A DNA stretch of 64,000 bases from Lysinimonas sp963779775 (GTDB taxonomy: Bacteria; Actinomycetota; Actinomycetes; Actinomycetales; Microbacteriaceae), in the NCBI GenBank assembly GCA_963779775.1, contig CAVZZQ010000009.1, forward strand, positions 1,054,001 to 1,118,000, read 5' to 3'. The number at the start of each line of letters is the position of its first letter. Position 1 is the stretch's first letter. The notes beneath the pieces are model-generated. The model was not told the origin of the DNA. It saw only the letters and a list, made by a program, of their open reading frames with translations, and did no database searches. Positions 26,900-35,276 of this stretch are shown here, piece after piece. The position numbers and the translations under genes were made by a program.

Positions 26900-28779
26900 C
26901 GGACCGCCCCCTCATGCTCGCCTGACGTCTGCGCGGTGAGGCCGTGCTCGGTCTTCTCCCAGTAGTGCGGCTTGGTCAGCAGCTGCCAGAGGCCCTTGTA
27001 CGAGGCGATCGAATGCAGGATCCAGTACACCGGGTTCAGCACCGCCCACAAGATCAGGTCGAAGGTGCCTCGTTTGTATGGACCCATCATCGAGAGATAG
27101 ACCATGACCGAGTTGCCGATGATGAAGTTGATCAGGCAGATCCAGAGCAACCACACCGGGAAGAACTGGCTGAGGATCTCGGTCGGGATGAAGATCGTGA
27201 AGATCGTCACCACGTAGAGCGGCAGGACCCCGAGGAAGGTCAGCGGCGTCCCGCCGATGAGCAGCGCGAAGCTCAGGAATCGCCGCAACCCGATCTCATG
27301 GATCAACTGGCGGGGGCGACGGGCGTGCACCAGCGAGGTCTGCATGTATCCCTTGATCCACCGGCTGCGCTGGCGGATGAAGTTCGGGATCGAGGTGTTC
27401 GCCTCTTCCATGGTCGTCGAGTTCACGACGCCCACCCGGTAGCCGAGTGCGCTGGCGCGGATGCCGAGGTCGGCATCCTCGGTGACGTTGTAGGGGTCCC
27501 AGCCCCCGAGCTCGTTGAGCGCCGAGGTGCGGAAGTGGTTCGACGTGCCGCCCAGTGGAATCGGCAGATCGGCCGCGTCGAGCCCGGCGAGCATGTAGTC
27601 GAACCAGTAGCTGTACTCGAGCGTGAACATGCGGGTGAGCGCGTTCTCGTCGGCGTTGAAGTAGTTGAGAGATGCCTGGATGCAGACGGTCTTGTCGCCG
27701 CCGCGCCGGAACGCCAGATAGGCCTTCTTGAGCTGGTCGGGATCCGGCGTGTCTTCGGCGTCGTAGATCACCAGGAACTCGCCGGTCGCGAAGAACAGGC
27801 CGACGTTGCACGCGCGCGGCTTGGTCTGCGGCTGCCCCTTGGGAATGGTCACCACGTGAAAGTTCGGGGGCGGCGAGGCCTTGGCCAGGGCATCGCGCGT
27901 CAGGGTGTCTTCCTCTTCGATCAGGATGAGCACCTCGAGCTTCTCGGCCGGCCAGTCGATCTTGCCCAGGTTGCCGACGAGTTGACCGACGATGTTGGCC
28001 TCGCGGAACACGGGCACCAGCACCGTGTACACCGGCAGTTCGCTGTCGTGCAGCGCGGCGACCTGCGCATCGGTGACCCGCTCCACCACGTCGAACTTGG
28101 CGCCTCGCATTGCGATCAGGAACTTGAACAGCGTGCCGGCGAAGAAGATGACGCTGATCAGCGCGATGGCCGAGATCACCACGATGGAGGGCCAGAAGAA
28201 CAGGGCCACGATGGTGACGACCACCAGCACGGCGAATCCGATCTTCTGCCCGCGCGAGAAGACGATGCGAGCCGACAGCTCGGGGTTCTGGCGGAACAGC
28301 TCGTTGGCCGCCTCATCGGCGATCTCGGCGTGGAAGACGTGCAGCGCGTGGCTGCGGATGTCCCAGGAGGTGGCGACGCCGAAGCGCACCGGCGCTCCGA
28401 GGGTGCGCTCGATGTGCTCGCGGCGCTCGGCATCGGGGATGCGCGCCGTGGCGACGAGAATCGTTCCATCGGGATCGTGGTGCAGCGGCATCCAGTTCTC
28501 GGACACCATCATCTGACCCGACCAGCGGTGGATGAACTCATTGTCGTGGTGGGTCGTGTGCAGATCGAGGACCGGGAGTCCCCAAGCCCGCGCCATGACC
28601 GACCGCAGCGCCTGCGGCGACACGATGCCCTGATTGACGAGGATCTCGTCGATGTGCGACCCGGTGCGTGCCTTCGCGGCGCGCGCCAGAGACAGGTCGT
28701 GCTGCGTGATCAGCCCCGATTGGACCAGAAGCTCCGCAAATTCCGTGCTCTGAGCCGAGGGCACCCCCACCTGTGCCAT
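26896..28779 (-). CDS. GT2 family processive-type glycosyltransferase with N-terminal MshEN/GspE-N-like domain
   Basis: The 627-residue inner-membrane enzyme begins with two MshEN/GspE-N-like helical repeats (about 12-35, AELLVQSGLITQHDLSLA; about 42-64, IDEILVNQGIVSPQALRSVM). A membrane pair follows at about 180-220, then a cellulose-synthase-like GT2 domain with YDAEDTPDPDQ (DxD-type), the TEDADLG acceptor motif and QRSRWIKGYMQ, and then four or more C-terminal membrane segments. It should transfer sugars from a nucleotide donor and may extrude the polymer; the product is unknown. MshEN domains can bind cyclic di-GMP, but the usual RLG residues are absent here. It is coupled to the downstream membrane protein. 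Confidence 0.85.
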   Translation of the reverse strand: MAQVGVPSAQSTEFAELLVQSGLITQHDLSLARAAKARTGSHIDEILVNQGIVSPQALRSVMARAWGLPVLDLHTTHHDNEFIHRWSGQMMVSENWMPLHHDPDGTILVATARIPDAERREHIERTLGAPVRFGVATSWDIRSHALHVFHAEIADEAANELFRQNPELSARIVFSRGQKIGFAVLVVVTIVALFFWPSIVVISAIALISVIFFAGTLFKFLIAMRGAKFDVVERVTDAQVAALHDSELPVYTVLVPVFREANIVGQLVGNLGKIDWPAEKLEVLILIEEEDTLTRDALAKASPPPNFHVVTIPKGQPQTKPRACNVGLFFATGEFLVIYDAEDTPDPDQLKKAYLAFRRGGDKTVCIQASLNYFNADENALTRMFTLEYSYWFDYMLAGLDAADLPIPLGGTSNHFRTSALNELGGWDPYNVTEDADLGIRASALGYRVGVVNSTTMEEANTSIPNFIRQRSRWIKGYMQTSLVHARRPRQLIHEIGLRRFLSFALLIGGTPLTFLGVLPLYVVTIFTIFIPTEILSQFFPVWLLWICLINFIIGNSVMVYLSMMGPYKRGTFDLILWAVLNPVYWILHSIASYKGLWQLLTKPHYWEKTEHGLTAQTSGEHEGAVR

Positions 28780-28837
28780 GGGTACATCGTCCGCTTGTGG
28801 GGGTAGAACGGCTAGTCCCCAAGGTGGGGTGAGCTGT

Positions 28838-29596
28838 CTATGCGGTGCCGATCGCAGTCCAGGCGGACGCGTCGATCGTGAACGGCCCCGCCGGCAGGCT
28901 GGCGGCGCAGGCTCGCTTCAGGGTCTCGCGCGCCGCGTCATCGAGGCCGCGCAGGTACGCGCCTGCGGGTCCGACTCCCCAGGTGAAGGGCTCCCACCAG
29001 TCGTCGAACGAGGCGTAGTCCCTGTGCACTGTCAGGAGCGGCGATCGGATGTCATGCAACCCCACCTGCTCGAAGAGCTGTGCGAGCTGGCCCTCGTGGA
29101 CACCGAACTGACTCGACTCGTCGTCGAGGCGGGCGTCCAGGGTGCGGGCGACCTTCCAGAACGGCGAGAGCGCACCCCTGTCGGTGCCGTGGTCCCAGAC
29201 GCAGGCCGCAATGGTTCCTCCCGGCTTGGTCACCCGGGCCATCTCACCGACCCCCATGACGGGATCGCTCATGAACTGGACGACGAGTTCGGCAAGAGTG
29301 ACATCGAAGCTGCCATCGTCGAACGGAATGCTCTCGGCACCGGCGAGGCGGATGTCGACCCCCGGCAGACGCGCGCGTGCGGCCTCCACGAACTGCTCGC
29401 TGGGGTCGAGCGCTGCCACGTGATCGCTGCCGAGCCGCTCGACCAGCACTGCGGTGAGAGCGCCCGGACCGCATCCCACGTCGAGCGCTCGCTGACCGGC
29501 CGTCACGCCCGCGGCGTCAGCGAGTTCGACGGCGAGTTTCTCGGAGTATCCGCCCATGAACCGCCCGTATGCGTCAGCGGGCACATCGAAGGTCAT
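28838..29596 (-). CDS. Class I SAM-dependent methyltransferase
   Basis: The 252-residue cytoplasmic protein has the Rossmann motif I ALDVGCGPGALTAVL, the acidic ribose-binding residue in VAALDPSEQFVEAARA, and motif IV in SFDVTLAELVVQFM. This is the Methyltransf_11 pattern. The C-terminal half (YASFDDWWEPFTWGVGPAGAYLRGL) resembles UbiE-like or generic methyltransferases, and the substrate cannot be predicted. It ends 58 nt before the GT2 gene's start and is followed upstream, 10 nt away, by the AraC regulator in the same direction, so the two may be co-transcribed. Confidence 0.85.
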   Translation of the reverse strand: MTFDVPADAYGRFMGGYSEKLAVELADAAGVTAGQRALDVGCGPGALTAVLVERLGSDHVAALDPSEQFVEAARARLPGVDIRLAGAESIPFDDGSFDVTLAELVVQFMSDPVMGVGEMARVTKPGGTIAACVWDHGTDRGALSPFWKVARTLDARLDDESSQFGVHEGQLAQLFEQVGLHDIRSPLLTVHRDYASFDDWWEPFTWGVGPAGAYLRGLDDAARETLKRACAASLPAGPFTIDASAWTAIGTA

Positions 29597-29606
29597 GCGG
29601 CTGAGT

Positions 29607-30563
29607 CTAGAGGGATTTCGTGGTGGGCGATACGGGGACCGAACCAGTGATCTCTGCCGGGTCTCGGTACTCGTGGGGCGACATCCCGAACTCGCGGTGG
29701 AAGGCTCGCGCGAAGGTCGTCGGATCGCCGAAACCGCAGCGCATGGCGACCTGCGAGATCGTCAACCGTTCGGTGCCCGACTCGAGCAGCTCGGCAGCGC
29801 GACGCAGTCGACGGCGACGCAGGTACTCCGCGGGCGCCTCCCCGAGAGGCTCGAACAATTCGTACAGGAAGCGCCGCGAGATGAAGTGCGCTTGTGCCAT
29901 CCGGGAGGCATCCAGACCGCCCTCGTGCATGTTGCGTTCGAGGTAGGAGCGGATCGTGGCGAGCATCCCGCCGCGAGTGGTGGGCAGCACGCGTGTGCCC
30001 GCGACCGATGAGCGGATCATCGACGCGGCGAGGTCCCGCACGGTCTCGGCATCCGCCTCGCCCGCACCATCCAGAGTCCCCCGGGCCGCGGTCAGCACGC
30101 CGAGCAAGGTCTCGGCGGCGTGGGGCGCGGTGACCCGAAGCCGATCGCACGACGCTCCGACCACGTCGAGAGGGATGTCCAGCGCGCGCGGGGACACCTG
30201 CAGCAGCAACTGGCTCTGTCCGGGCGCGCAGTAGTCGAGATGGTAGGAGCGGTCCGTCGCGTAACTGACGACGTCACCCGCCGCGACGCGAACAACACCG
30301 CCGCCCTGCCGAACGATGCCAGGAGCTCCGAGCTGGAAGCTCAGATGGATGTCGTCGCTGTTGGCGTGCGAGGCCTGTCGAGCCGTGCGGTCGACCACGA
30401 TCCCGCTCGTCGTCACGCGCGAGACGGCGAGGCTCTCGTCGACACGCTCCAGTTCGATGTGGCCGCGGAAGTCGGCTTCGAAGCCCACGCAACTGAGCGG
30501 CACGAGGGCATCGCTGGTGACGAGTTCCCACTCATCAGCGCTCAGGGCGTCTACGACCTGCAT
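29607..30563 (-). CDS. AraC-family transcriptional regulator
   Basis: The 318-residue protein has an N-terminal sensing domain and a C-terminal AraC/XylS double helix-turn-helix (RMAQAHFISRRFLYELFEPLGEAP, then LTISQVAMRCGFGDPTTFARAFHREFGMSPHEYR). The N-terminal half matches the AraC-binding-like domain of NahR/FeaR-type regulators (DDIHLSFQLGAPGIVRQGGGVVRVAAGDVVSYATDRSY). I use the ATG at 30563. It is divergent from the aldehyde dehydrogenase, 104 nt apart, so regulation of that gene is the simplest inference. Confidence 0.88.
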   Translation of the reverse strand: MQVVDALSADEWELVTSDALVPLSCVGFEADFRGHIELERVDESLAVSRVTTSGIVVDRTARQASHANSDDIHLSFQLGAPGIVRQGGGVVRVAAGDVVSYATDRSYHLDYCAPGQSQLLLQVSPRALDIPLDVVGASCDRLRVTAPHAAETLLGVLTAARGTLDGAGEADAETVRDLAASMIRSSVAGTRVLPTTRGGMLATIRSYLERNMHEGGLDASRMAQAHFISRRFLYELFEPLGEAPAEYLRRRRLRRAAELLESGTERLTISQVAMRCGFGDPTTFARAFHREFGMSPHEYRDPAEITGSVPVSPTTKSL

Positions 30564-30667
30564 GCCGTCACGATACGCCGGCGCGCACAAAACGCCGAGA
30601 GCGCAGGTGAGGCCGCGACGTACAGTTCCGATCAGATCCAGCCGCACTGCCCACGAAGGAGCAACCC

Positions 30668-32167
30668 ATGACGATGACCGAGTCATCCGCGTCCACCGCA
30701 GTTTCGACCCCGCTCTACATCGGAGGGGAGGTGCGATCCACCAAGGAGACGCTCGCGATCGCCGACCCCGCCAAGCCGGGCGTGATCGTCGGGCACGCAG
30801 CATCGGCGACTGCTCAGGACGTCGCAGACGCCGTCGCGGCCGCCAAGGCCGCCTATCCGGCCTGGTCGGCGTTGAGCGCGCAGGAACGCGCCGCCATGAT
30901 GACCGAAGCCATTCTCGGCTCCGCCGACTTCCGCGACGATGACGCCGCAATCCTCTCGCAGGAGAACGGCAAGGTCCGGATCGAAGCCTGGATCGATGCG
31001 CTCGTGTTCGAGATTCGATGGGGTCTTGCGCTCTCCCTCGTCGACCAGGTCGAGGAGAGCCACGTTCTCGAGCCGGCGCCAGGAATCGCGACGCGGACGA
31101 CCGTGAAGCACCAATCCCTCGGCGTGGTGACCATCATCGTGCCCTTCAACTGGCCGATCGCGATTCTCGGTGCCTCGCTGCCGCACGCGCTTCTCGCCGG
31201 CAACACCGCGATCGTCAAGCCCCCGCCGACGGCGCCGCTCGCCACGACGCGTTTCGTTCAGCGCATCGCCGAGAAGCTGCCGGCCGGCGTGCTCAACGTC
31301 GTCACCGGGGTGGATGCCAACATGGGCGCCCTGATCCAGAACGACGACATCGCCAAGGTCTGCTTCACCGGTTCGGTCGGCGGTGGCAAGCGCATCATGG
31401 AGATGGCGTCCCGGTCGCTCACCCGGGTCACCCTGGAGCTCGGAGGCAATGACGCCGCCGTCATCCGCGCTGACGCGATCCTCGATGACGTCCACCTCGA
31501 CCGGCTGTTCTCGGCGATCTACGACACCAGCGGCCAAATCTGCATGAATGCGAAGCGCATCTACGTTCATCGCTCACGCCTCGACGAGGTCGTCGACGGA
31601 CTCGCGGCACGGCTGGAGAAGTCGCGCCTGGGATACGGTCTCGACGAGGGGACCACGATGGGTCCGCTCCACTCGCCCGTGCAGAAGGCGTTCGTCGACG
31701 AGCTGATCGAAGAAGCGAAAGCGTCGGGGGCCGATGTACGCGAGTTCGGCGAACTGCCGGGTGGCGATCTCGCCGGCGGCAACTTCGTGCGTCCGACGAT
31801 CGTGATCGACCCGGATCCGCAACTGCGCGTGGTGACGTACGAGCAGTTCGGCCCGGTGATCCCGATCATGCCCTTCGACAGCGACGAGGAGGCGATCCGG
31901 ATGGCGAACGACACCTGGGGCGGACTCTGCGGCTCGGTGTGGACCGCGGATGCTGACGCGGCGGACCGAGTGGGAACGCAGCTCGAGTGCGGCTACGTCT
32001 GGGTCAATGATCACGGGGCGGCCCGACTCGATCTGCGCGCCCCGTTCGGCGGAATGAAGCAGTCCGGTTTCGGTCGTGAGCAGGGCATCGAGGGGATCCG
32101 GGCGTTCCAGGACTCCCACTCGATCTCGCACCTCGATGCCGACGCGTTGGCGGCGATGGCGCACTAG
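30668..32167 (+). CDS. NAD(P)-dependent aldehyde dehydrogenase
   Basis: The 499-residue enzyme oxidises an aldehyde to the acid. It has the cofactor-binding FNWPIAILGASLPHALLAGNTAIVKP, the Rossmann-loop FTGSVGGGKRI, the general base Glu in TLELGGND, the nucleophile Cys in GQICMNAKR, and FGGMKQSGFGREQG near the C-terminus. The start has AAGGAG and begins MTMTESSAST. Substrate range is not evident. The divergent AraC regulator and the lone position suggest inducible catabolism of an aromatic or aliphatic aldehyde. A strong terminator follows. Confidence 0.92.
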   Translation: MTMTESSASTAVSTPLYIGGEVRSTKETLAIADPAKPGVIVGHAASATAQDVADAVAAAKAAYPAWSALSAQERAAMMTEAILGSADFRDDDAAILSQENGKVRIEAWIDALVFEIRWGLALSLVDQVEESHVLEPAPGIATRTTVKHQSLGVVTIIVPFNWPIAILGASLPHALLAGNTAIVKPPPTAPLATTRFVQRIAEKLPAGVLNVVTGVDANMGALIQNDDIAKVCFTGSVGGGKRIMEMASRSLTRVTLELGGNDAAVIRADAILDDVHLDRLFSAIYDTSGQICMNAKRIYVHRSRLDEVVDGLAARLEKSRLGYGLDEGTTMGPLHSPVQKAFVDELIEEAKASGADVREFGELPGGDLAGGNFVRPTIVIDPDPQLRVVTYEQFGPVIPIMPFDSDEEAIRMANDTWGGLCGSVWTADADAADRVGTQLECGYVWVNDHGAARLDLRAPFGGMKQSGFGREQGIEGIRAFQDSHSISHLDADALAAMAH

Positions 32168-32181
32168 ACGTCAGCGCGTCG

Positions 32182-32214
32182 CGGAAGGCTCCCGCCCCAG
32201 ACGGGAGCCTTCCG
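32182..32214. terminator. Bidirectional intrinsic terminator between ALDH and HAD genes
   Basis: A perfect 13-bp stem (CGGAAGGCTCCCG / CGGGAGCCTTCCG) with a 7-nt loop lies 15 nt past the aldehyde dehydrogenase stop and 6 nt past the convergent HAD gene's stop. It can serve both transcripts, though the T-runs are short. Confidence 0.8.
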
Positions 32215-32219
32215 TCGTG

Positions 32220-32936
32220 CTAGGGCCGGTTCGTGGTGTGTTCTCCTCGCGCAATACTCCGAGCGGCCTCGAGCACTGTCGATCCTCGAGCGTCCCCATG
32301 GTCCCCGTCAGCGAGGATCGCGCGAATGCCCGCGTCCTGCGCTCCCTGCACATCGGCGATCGGATTGTCACCGACCATCCACACGTCGTCCCGGGCGGTC
32401 ACGCCGACAAGAATCAAGGCGAACTCGAACAGGGCGCGGTTCGGCTTCTCCGCACCCACCGCGGCGCTCGTGATCGTGGATTCCACCACGTCACCAAGCC
32501 CTAGCGCGGCAACCAGGTCGGGCAGTTCCGGCCCATGGTTGCTGAGGATGACGTTTCGGTATCCGGAATCGCGTGTCAGATGCAGGGCTTCCCGCGCGCC
32601 TTCGATGAGCTGCCACGCGTCGGGTCTGTAGAACTCCGCACCCACGCGATCGGCCGCGCGAACAGCGGTCGGATGGGCGATTCCCGCTCCGAGATACGCC
32701 CTGACGAAGACCGGCTGAAGCGCGTGCCACCACTGCTCGGCTGAGCGAGGCGCAACGACCAACTCCGGCGAGTGCCAGGGGAATCCCGATGACAGACCAG
32801 AACGGAGGTCGTCGAGTCCGACATCCACGTGCGAACCGACTGATCGAAGCGCATCTATCAATGCCCCGGACCACAGGCCGGGCCGTCGCGCCAAGGTGCC
32901 GTCAAAATCCCAGAAGACAACGGATCGCTCTGCCAA
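32220..32936 (-). CDS. HAD-superfamily hydrolase
   Basis: The 238-residue phosphatase-like protein has HAD motif I VVFWDFDGTLA (nucleophile Asp), motif II VILSNHG, motif III Lys in GAEKPNRALF, and motif IV VWMVGDNPIADVQGA. The cap region is helical, as in phosphoglycolate-phosphatase-like members; the substrate is unknown. The only plausible start is TTG at 32936, one base after the 3' end of tRNA-Val(GAC), and no Shine-Dalgarno is possible because the T-arm occupies that space. The codons include unusual TTT and AAT choices for this genome, a hint of acquired DNA. Confidence 0.88.
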   Translation of the reverse strand: MAERSVVFWDFDGTLARRPGLWSGALIDALRSVGSHVDVGLDDLRSGLSSGFPWHSPELVVAPRSAEQWWHALQPVFVRAYLGAGIAHPTAVRAADRVGAEFYRPDAWQLIEGAREALHLTRDSGYRNVILSNHGPELPDLVAALGLGDVVESTITSAAVGAEKPNRALFEFALILVGVTARDDVWMVGDNPIADVQGAQDAGIRAILADGDHGDARGSTVLEAARSIARGEHTTNRP

Positions 32937-32937
32937 G

Positions 32938-33009
32938 TGGGCGATACTGGGATCGAACCAGTGACCTCTTCCGTGTCAGGGAAGCGCGCTACCGCTGCGC
33001 CAATCGCCC
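32938..33009 (-). tRNA. tRNA-Val (anticodon GAC)
   Basis: A complete cloverleaf reads on the minus strand: acceptor GGGCGAT/ATCGCCC, D-arm GCGC-AGCGGTA-GCGC, anticodon stem CTTCC/GGAAG with loop CTGACAC, T-arm ACTGG-TTCGATC-CCAGT, and discriminator A. The anticodon GAC reads valine codons. CCA is not encoded. Confidence 0.95.
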
Positions 33010-33051
33010 GTCGCCTGCCCGTCTCGAAAGACTTCTCGGCTGCGGTGAGTG

Positions 33052-33122
33052 AGGTGGCGACGGGATTCGAACCCGTGTGCACGGCTTTGCAGGCCGCTGC
33101 CTCGCCTCTCGGCCACGCCACC
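33052..33122 (-). tRNA. tRNA-Cys (anticodon GCA)
   Basis: The cloverleaf on the minus strand has acceptor GGTGGCG/CGCCACC, anticodon loop CTGCAAA between GCGGC and GCCGT, T-arm ACGGG-TTCGAAT-CCCGT, and discriminator U, the identity base for cysteine. CCA is not encoded. Confidence 0.95.
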
Positions 33123-33162
33123 AGGTGTGCGGTTCATGGTGCGAACCGTGAGACTTCACTCG

Positions 33163-33234
33163 AGCGGATGACGAGATTCGAACTCGCGACCCTCACCTTG
33201 GCAAGGTGATGCGCTACCACTGCGCCACATCCGC
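33163..33234 (-). tRNA. tRNA-Gly (anticodon GCC)
   Basis: The cloverleaf on the minus strand has acceptor GCGGATG/CATCCGC, anticodon stem TCACC/GGTGA with loop TTGCCAA, T-arm GCGAG-TTCGAAT-CTCGT, and discriminator U, normal for bacterial glycine tRNAs. It is clustered with tRNA-Cys and tRNA-Val, probably as one transcript. Confidence 0.95.
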
Positions 33235-33308
33235 ATTCGCTCCCGTTGCCGGGTGCGGAGTCGACTCTATCCGATCCCCTGGGCCTGGCCAAACCATGTG
33301 ACGGCGGG

Positions 33309-33770
33309 TCACGCCCACCAGAAATTGTTGGGCACGAACTGGCTCACGTCGCCGACCTGGGCCGCAGCGATGATGGCGATCAGCACCCGATTGCCCCAGA
33401 ACAGCAGGTTCACGTAACCGAGGCCCGTTCCGAGCGACGCGAGTGCAAGCCCTCGTCGGCGCCCGCGCACGGTCTGCACGATGGCGATGTGGCCGAGCAC
33501 GATGGCGGCGATGGTGGGCAGCACCGAAACCAATCCGAGGATCCCAAGCGTCAGGGAGAGGGTGGGGGCGCCATCATTCGCCTGAGAGGCGATGGATGCG
33601 ACGATCCGCACGATCAGCAGCAGGAACAGCTCGACCGCCCCGATGATGAGTGAGGCGAGGGCCAGCCCCGACAGCGGCGGCTTTCCAGTGAGTGGGGAAG
33701 CTGCAGGAGGCCCGACGTGGGGCGGAGCGTCCGAGGCTGTCAGTGGCACCGTGGGCTGAGGGCTGCTCAT
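33309..33770 (-). CDS. DUF4190-like small membrane protein
   Basis: The 153-residue protein has a Pro/Ala-rich N-terminus (PQPTVPLTASDAPPHVGPPAASP) and hydrophobic segments (LALASLIIGAVELFLLLIVRIVASIA; LTLGILGLVSVLPTIAAIVLGHIAI; LGYVNLLFWGNRVLIAIIAAA). GLALASLIIG and ALVLGHIAI patterns are typical of DUF4190 proteins. The function is unknown. It lies among tRNA genes on the minus strand and is divergent from tRNA-Val(CAC). Confidence 0.65.
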   Translation of the reverse strand: MSSPQPTVPLTASDAPPHVGPPAASPLTGKPPLSGLALASLIIGAVELFLLLIVRIVASIASQANDGAPTLSLTLGILGLVSVLPTIAAIVLGHIAIVQTVRGRRRGLALASLGTGLGYVNLLFWGNRVLIAIIAAAQVGDVSQFVPNNFWWA

Positions 33771-33811
33771 GCGCCGGAGCCTAACGGATGCTGTGGCAAG
33801 ATGGATGCCGC

Positions 33812-33884
33812 GGGCGATTGGCGCAGTTGGTAGCGCGCTTCCTTCACACGGAAGAGGTCATCGGTTCGAGTCCGGTATCGCCCA
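33812..33884 (+). tRNA. tRNA-Val (anticodon CAC)
   Basis: The cloverleaf has acceptor GGGCGAT/ATCGCCC, D-arm GCGC-AGTTGGTA-GCGC, anticodon stem CTTCC/GGAAG with loop TTCACAC, T-arm ATCGG-TTCGAGT-CCGGT, and discriminator A. It reads GUG codons. It is oriented opposite to the nearby tRNA-Val(GAC), with which it shares its acceptor and anticodon stems. Confidence 0.95.
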
Positions 33885-33978
33885 CCCTTCCCGTTCAGCC
33901 GTCCTCTCTCTGCTCGACGGCCACCCGAACCGCGTCGTGACGCCCGGCAAATGAGCCGGTCCGGCGGAGTCGCGGCGC

Positions 33979-35182
33979 CTAATAGCCCGGCCTCGCCGAC
34001 AATTCGTCGTCCAGCGCCAGCAGTTCCGCGGTCTGCAGCCGCCACGGCGGTGCTCATGGGCACGAACAGTGTGCGATCGTCACGGTGCGAACACCGCATC
34101 GCGTCGTGAGGAAGTCGCCGAGGATCGGATGTTGCATCCGCGCGGATCGCCGCCGGAATCCGCTCGCGGCTGGCGTGGCGCCGCAGCAGCACCCAGGCCG
34201 GCACCGAGACCACCAGGGAGACCAACGAGACTCCGAGGAACGACAGCACCGGTACGGACAGCACGTCCAAGTGCGCCGAGAACAGGATGCCGACCGTGTC
34301 GCCCGAGATGGCCGGCGCCAAAAAGCCCACAGCCGACGCGACCAGCAGCACGAATCCCCAGCGCGTCGCGATTCCGGCCGCCGACGAGGCGCGGCCCGAG
34401 TAGGCCAGCGACGCCAGGCAGCCCGCGATGGCGCCTACTGCGACATTCCACGGGAACTCGACGGTGACTGCTCCGGGAAGAACCGCGGCCATCCCGGCGA
34501 TGAGCCCGAGCACGAGCGAGCGTCCCACCGGGCGCGCCACGTTGCGGGCGCGATCCACCAGCAGCCACACCGCGGCGCTGGTCGCCGGCACGATGACCGC
34601 CGCCAGCGCGATTCGCGGGGTGAACTCGTCGAACGCGCCCTCCAGTTGGGCGAGCCAGACCACGAACGCCGCCCAGAAGATGAGCAGTGCCACCATCGCG
34701 CGGCGGTTGTCGCGCGGATCCGGATCGGCCCGCTCGATCACCCCGGCGGGCAACCAGGCCAGCAGCACGAAGGCGCTGGACGACACGACAAGCGGCAGCA
34801 CTCCCCCGAAGTCTTCGAGCTCGCAGTCGGTGCCGGCGCATCCGGCGGTCAACCACAACGGGACCAAGGCTGCGAGCGGGAAGACAATGGCGCCCCACCC
34901 GAGCATCAGGATCCACCGGCCCGTGCGGTCCGCGCCGGAGGCGATGGCTGCCGCCCCGAGCAGCACGAGCACCGGGACGGCGAAGGCGCAGATGCCGATC
35001 AGGTAGTCCCACGAGGCGATCGCGAACGCGCGCCCCAACCCGATGGTCAGGATCGCGCTGACGCCGGCGGCGCCGAGCGCGGGCCACAGCATCCGGCCAT
35101 CCAAGAGGGGGCGGGCTAGGAACAGGACCGCCGCGGTGGCGAGCGCGCCCGTCGCGAGTCCCACCAGCACAAGCCAGATCAC
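33979..35182 (-). CDS. Divergent Amt-like membrane protein, probable paralogue of amtB (C-terminus frameshifted)
   Basis: This is a polytopic membrane protein of about 400 residues starting GTG at 35182 (IWLVLVGLATGALATAAVLF). Several blocks echo the ammonium transporter fold: LEDFGGVLPLVVSSSAFVLLAW at the position of the Amt DFAGG-AVHI block, and PATSAAVWLLVDRARN...GRSLVLGLIAGMAAVLPGA at the position of the Amt LGW-EK...GAASGAVAGLVAITPA. The conserved pore histidines are not apparent, so transport of ammonium is doubtful. The frame as written runs on through an antisense tRNA to 33767. A one-base shift near 34047 instead gives WRLQTAELLALDDELSARPGY and a stop at 33979, a credible C-terminus. 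Confidence 0.6.
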
Positions 35183-35226
35183 GGTCTCACGATAGGGCCG
35201 GGACGCCGTTGGTCAGCCGAAACAGA

Positions 35227-35260
35227 GCGGGGCGCCGCCTCCGAAGAGACGACGCCCCGC
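35227..35260 (-). terminator. Intrinsic terminator downstream of amtB
   Basis: The stem GCGGGGCG / CGCCCCGC, extendable to about 11 bp with one G-T pair, lies 17 nt beyond the corrected amtB stop at 35277, followed on the minus strand by CTCTGTTTC. Its position agrees with the reading of the amtB C-terminus as ending YALETA. Confidence 0.65.
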
Positions 35261-35276
35261 ACCGAGCGATGACTGA

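Noticed and set aside
33767..33978. C-terminal extension of the Amt-like protein to 33767
   Set aside because: It would be translated from the antisense strand of tRNA-Val(CAC). The other frame gives a natural stop at 33979.
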